Assembly: GCA_002295325.1 (NCBI GenBank)
Contig: DBGA01000079.1
Coordinates: 784-6,043 of the forward strand
Source of the DNA: Ruminococcaceae bacterium UBA866
Lineage (GTDB): Bacteria; Bacillota; Clostridia; Oscillospirales; Ruminococcaceae
Length of the DNA: 5,260 nucleotides
Direction of reading: 5' to 3'
The position numbers and the translations under genes are program-made. Shown piece by piece: positions 4,233 through 5,260 of this stretch. The notes below the pieces were generated by a model that worked only from the letters and a program-made list of their open reading frames with translations, was not told where the DNA came from and did not search any database. Each line of letters opens with the position of its first letter. Positions within the stretch are counted from its first letter, which is position 1.

Positions 4233-4928
4233 TTAAACGCCATATTTAGCAGTAGAAATTTTAACACCAGGTCCCATTGTAGAAGTTACTACGCAAGATT
4301 TTAGATATTGTCCTTTTGCAGCTGCTGGTTTAGCTTTAATAACAGCACCCATAAGAGTGTTCATGTTTTCTTCTAATTTAGCAGTACCAAAAGAAGCTTT
4401 TCCTATTGGACAGTGGATAATGTTTGTTTTATCCAAGCGATACTCGATTTTACCAGCCTTAGCTTCAGTAACAGCTTTTACAACATCAGGTGTAACTGTA
4501 CCAGCTTTTGGTGATGGCATCAAGCCTCTAGGGCCTAAAACTTTACCTAGACGTCCAACAACGCCCATCATGTCAGGGGTTGCGATTACTACGTCAAAAT
4601 CCATCCAGCCTTCGCCTTGGATTTTAGCAACGTATTCATCGGAACCAGCATATTCAGCACCAGCATCAAGAGCTGCTTGAACATTATCGCCTTTGCAAAG
4701 AACAAGGACTTTAATGCTTTTACCAGTACCGTTAGGCAATACAACTGCACCACGAACCTGTTGGTCAGCATGACGTGAGTCAACGCCTAATCTTATGTGT
4801 ATTTCAATAGTTTCGTCAAACTTTGCTTTTGCAGAGGCAACAGCTAGATCTAAAGCTTCAGTTGCTTCATAAAGTTTGCTGCGGTCAATCAGTTTAGCAC
4901 TGTCAACGTATTTTTTTCCGTGTTTCAT
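4233..4928 (-). CDS. rplA: 50S ribosomal protein L1
   Basis: The product has 231 residues, the normal bacterial L1 length. Recognisable blocks are [20 protein letters not shown] at the N-terminus, [20 protein letters not shown], then [13 protein letters not shown], the hallmark [20 protein letters not shown] in domain II, and a C-terminal [12 protein letters not shown]1 binds the mobile L1 stalk of 23S rRNA next to the E site and guides release of deacylated tRNA. It is also the feedback repressor of its own operon. AGGGAGGA (4937-4944) lies eight bases before the ATG. It follows rplK after 57 bases that carry a probable L1-binding element, and it ends just before the separate rplJL promoter. 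Confidence 0.99.
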   Translation of the reverse strand: MKHGKKYVDSAKLIDRSKLYEATEALDLAVASAKAKFDETIEIHIRLGVDSRHADQQVRGAVVLPNGTGKSIKVLVLCKGDNVQAALDAGAEYAGSDEYVAKIQGEGWMDFDVVIATPDMMGVVGRLGKVLGPRGLMPSPKAGTVTPDVVKAVTEAKAGKIEYRLDKTNIIHCPIGKASFGTAKLEENMNTLMGAVIKAKPAAAKGQYLKSCVVTSTMGPGVKISTAKYGV

Positions 4929-4948
4929 TATTCATTTCCTCCCTAAAA

Positions 4949-4980
4949 GTGGTTAATAGCGGAATTTTCCTCCCACCAGG
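4949..4980 (-). promoter_or_regulatory. Probable L1-binding mRNA element in the rplK-rplA spacer
   Basis: The minus-strand RNA reads CCUGGUGGGAGG, an AAAA/U loop region, then UUCCGCUAUUAACCAC. GUGG pairs with CCAC and GGA with UCC, leaving an asymmetric internal loop. The GGUGGGAGG and the U-rich, A-rich strand ending in ACCAC resemble the L1 arm of 23S rRNA, where L1 binds. Such mimicry is the known basis of L1 feedback control. It lies directly upstream of the rplA ribosome binding site, so bound L1 could block rplA translation. Confidence 0.65.
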
Positions 4981-4985
4981 GTTAA

Positions 4986-5260
4986 TTAATCGACTACTGA
5001 GATACCCATTGATCTAGCAGTACCTGCGATCATACTTATAGCAGTTTCAATGTTTGCTGCGTTTAAGTCAGGCATTTTAGTTTCTGCGATTTGCTTAACC
5101 TGTTCTTTTGTAATAGTTGCAACTTTTGTTTTGTTTGGCACAGCAGAGCCACTCTCGATACCGCAAGCTTTTTTAATTAAAATTGCAGCAGGCGGAGTTT
5201 TTGTTACAAAAGAAAAAGAACGGTCAGCATAAACTGTAATAACAACAGGGATTATAAGTC
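4986..5260 (-). CDS. rplK: 50S ribosomal protein L11, C-terminal part (runs off the window)
   Basis: The last 90 residues are visible, ending in MGISVVD and a TAA at 4986. The visible part starts within the inter-domain strand ([20 protein letters not shown]), continues [20 protein letters not shown], and has the C-terminal rRNA-binding domain with [20 protein letters not shown] and a conserved AGTARSMGI end. L11 normally has about 141 residues, so roughly the first 51 lie beyond the right edge. With L10 and L12 it forms the GTPase-associated centre on 23S rRNA helices 43/44 and is the site of thiopeptide action and of RelA stimulation in bacteria. It is cotranscribed with rplA. Confidence 0.98.
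   Translation of the reverse strand, partial: LIIPVVITVYADRSFSFVTKTPPAAILIKKACGIESGSAVPNKTKVATITKEQVKQIAETKMPDLNAANIETAISMIAGTARSMGISVVD

Overview
The window reads as chromosome from a low-GC, Gram-positive, endospore-forming bacterium, most likely a member of the Clostridia. The grounds are the A+T-rich sequence with strong AGGAGG-type ribosome binding sites, the spore-maturation pair spmA/spmB, an AbrB-type transition-state regulator with a clostridial-looking four-cysteine tail, and Firmicutes-style L10-leader and L1-site regulation of ribosomal protein genes. The genus cannot be fixed from this sequence.

Layout, left to right. (1) 1-814, minus strand: spmA, with the 5' part of spmB overlapping its end by 8 bases; spmB runs off the left edge. 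(2) 1018-1266, plus strand: a small AbrB-family regulator with its own sigma-A type promoter, ending at a long hairpin at 1284-1324. (3) 1301-2904: a compact regulatory module. An ImmA/IrrE-type metalloprotease and an XRE repressor form a minus-strand operon. Divergent from it are a 78-aa coiled-coil-like protein and a 96-aa protein with a sigma-70 region 4-like helix-turn-helix. The 246-base divergent spacer holds a perfect 46-base palindrome carrying both -35 elements and a GAAC-N4-GTTC core, plus two near-identical 13-bp dyads around the rightward -10. (4) 2952-2981: a strong two-way terminator. (5) 3002-5260, minus strand: the ribosomal stalk operon rplK (partial), rplA, rplJ, rplL, with a probable L1-binding RNA element between rplK and rplA. 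Upstream of rplJ lie a promoter, an L10-leader RNA and a terminator-like hairpin.

How the parts work together. The ribosomal block encodes the L11/L1 side and the L10-L7/L12 stalk of the 50S subunit, each pair with a feedback site in its mRNA. The middle module resembles the repressor/anti-repressor-protease switch of integrative elements and prophages (ImmR/ImmA of ICEBs1). Here it drives a small protein and a sigma-like factor, and no integrase, excisionase or structural gene is visible. It sits directly downstream of rplL, where rpoB is normally found in Firmicutes. The main candidate for something undescribed is this switch: its twin operators, its LexA-box-like palindrome, and a downstream sigma-like gene whose only well-placed start codon is AUU (or AUA).
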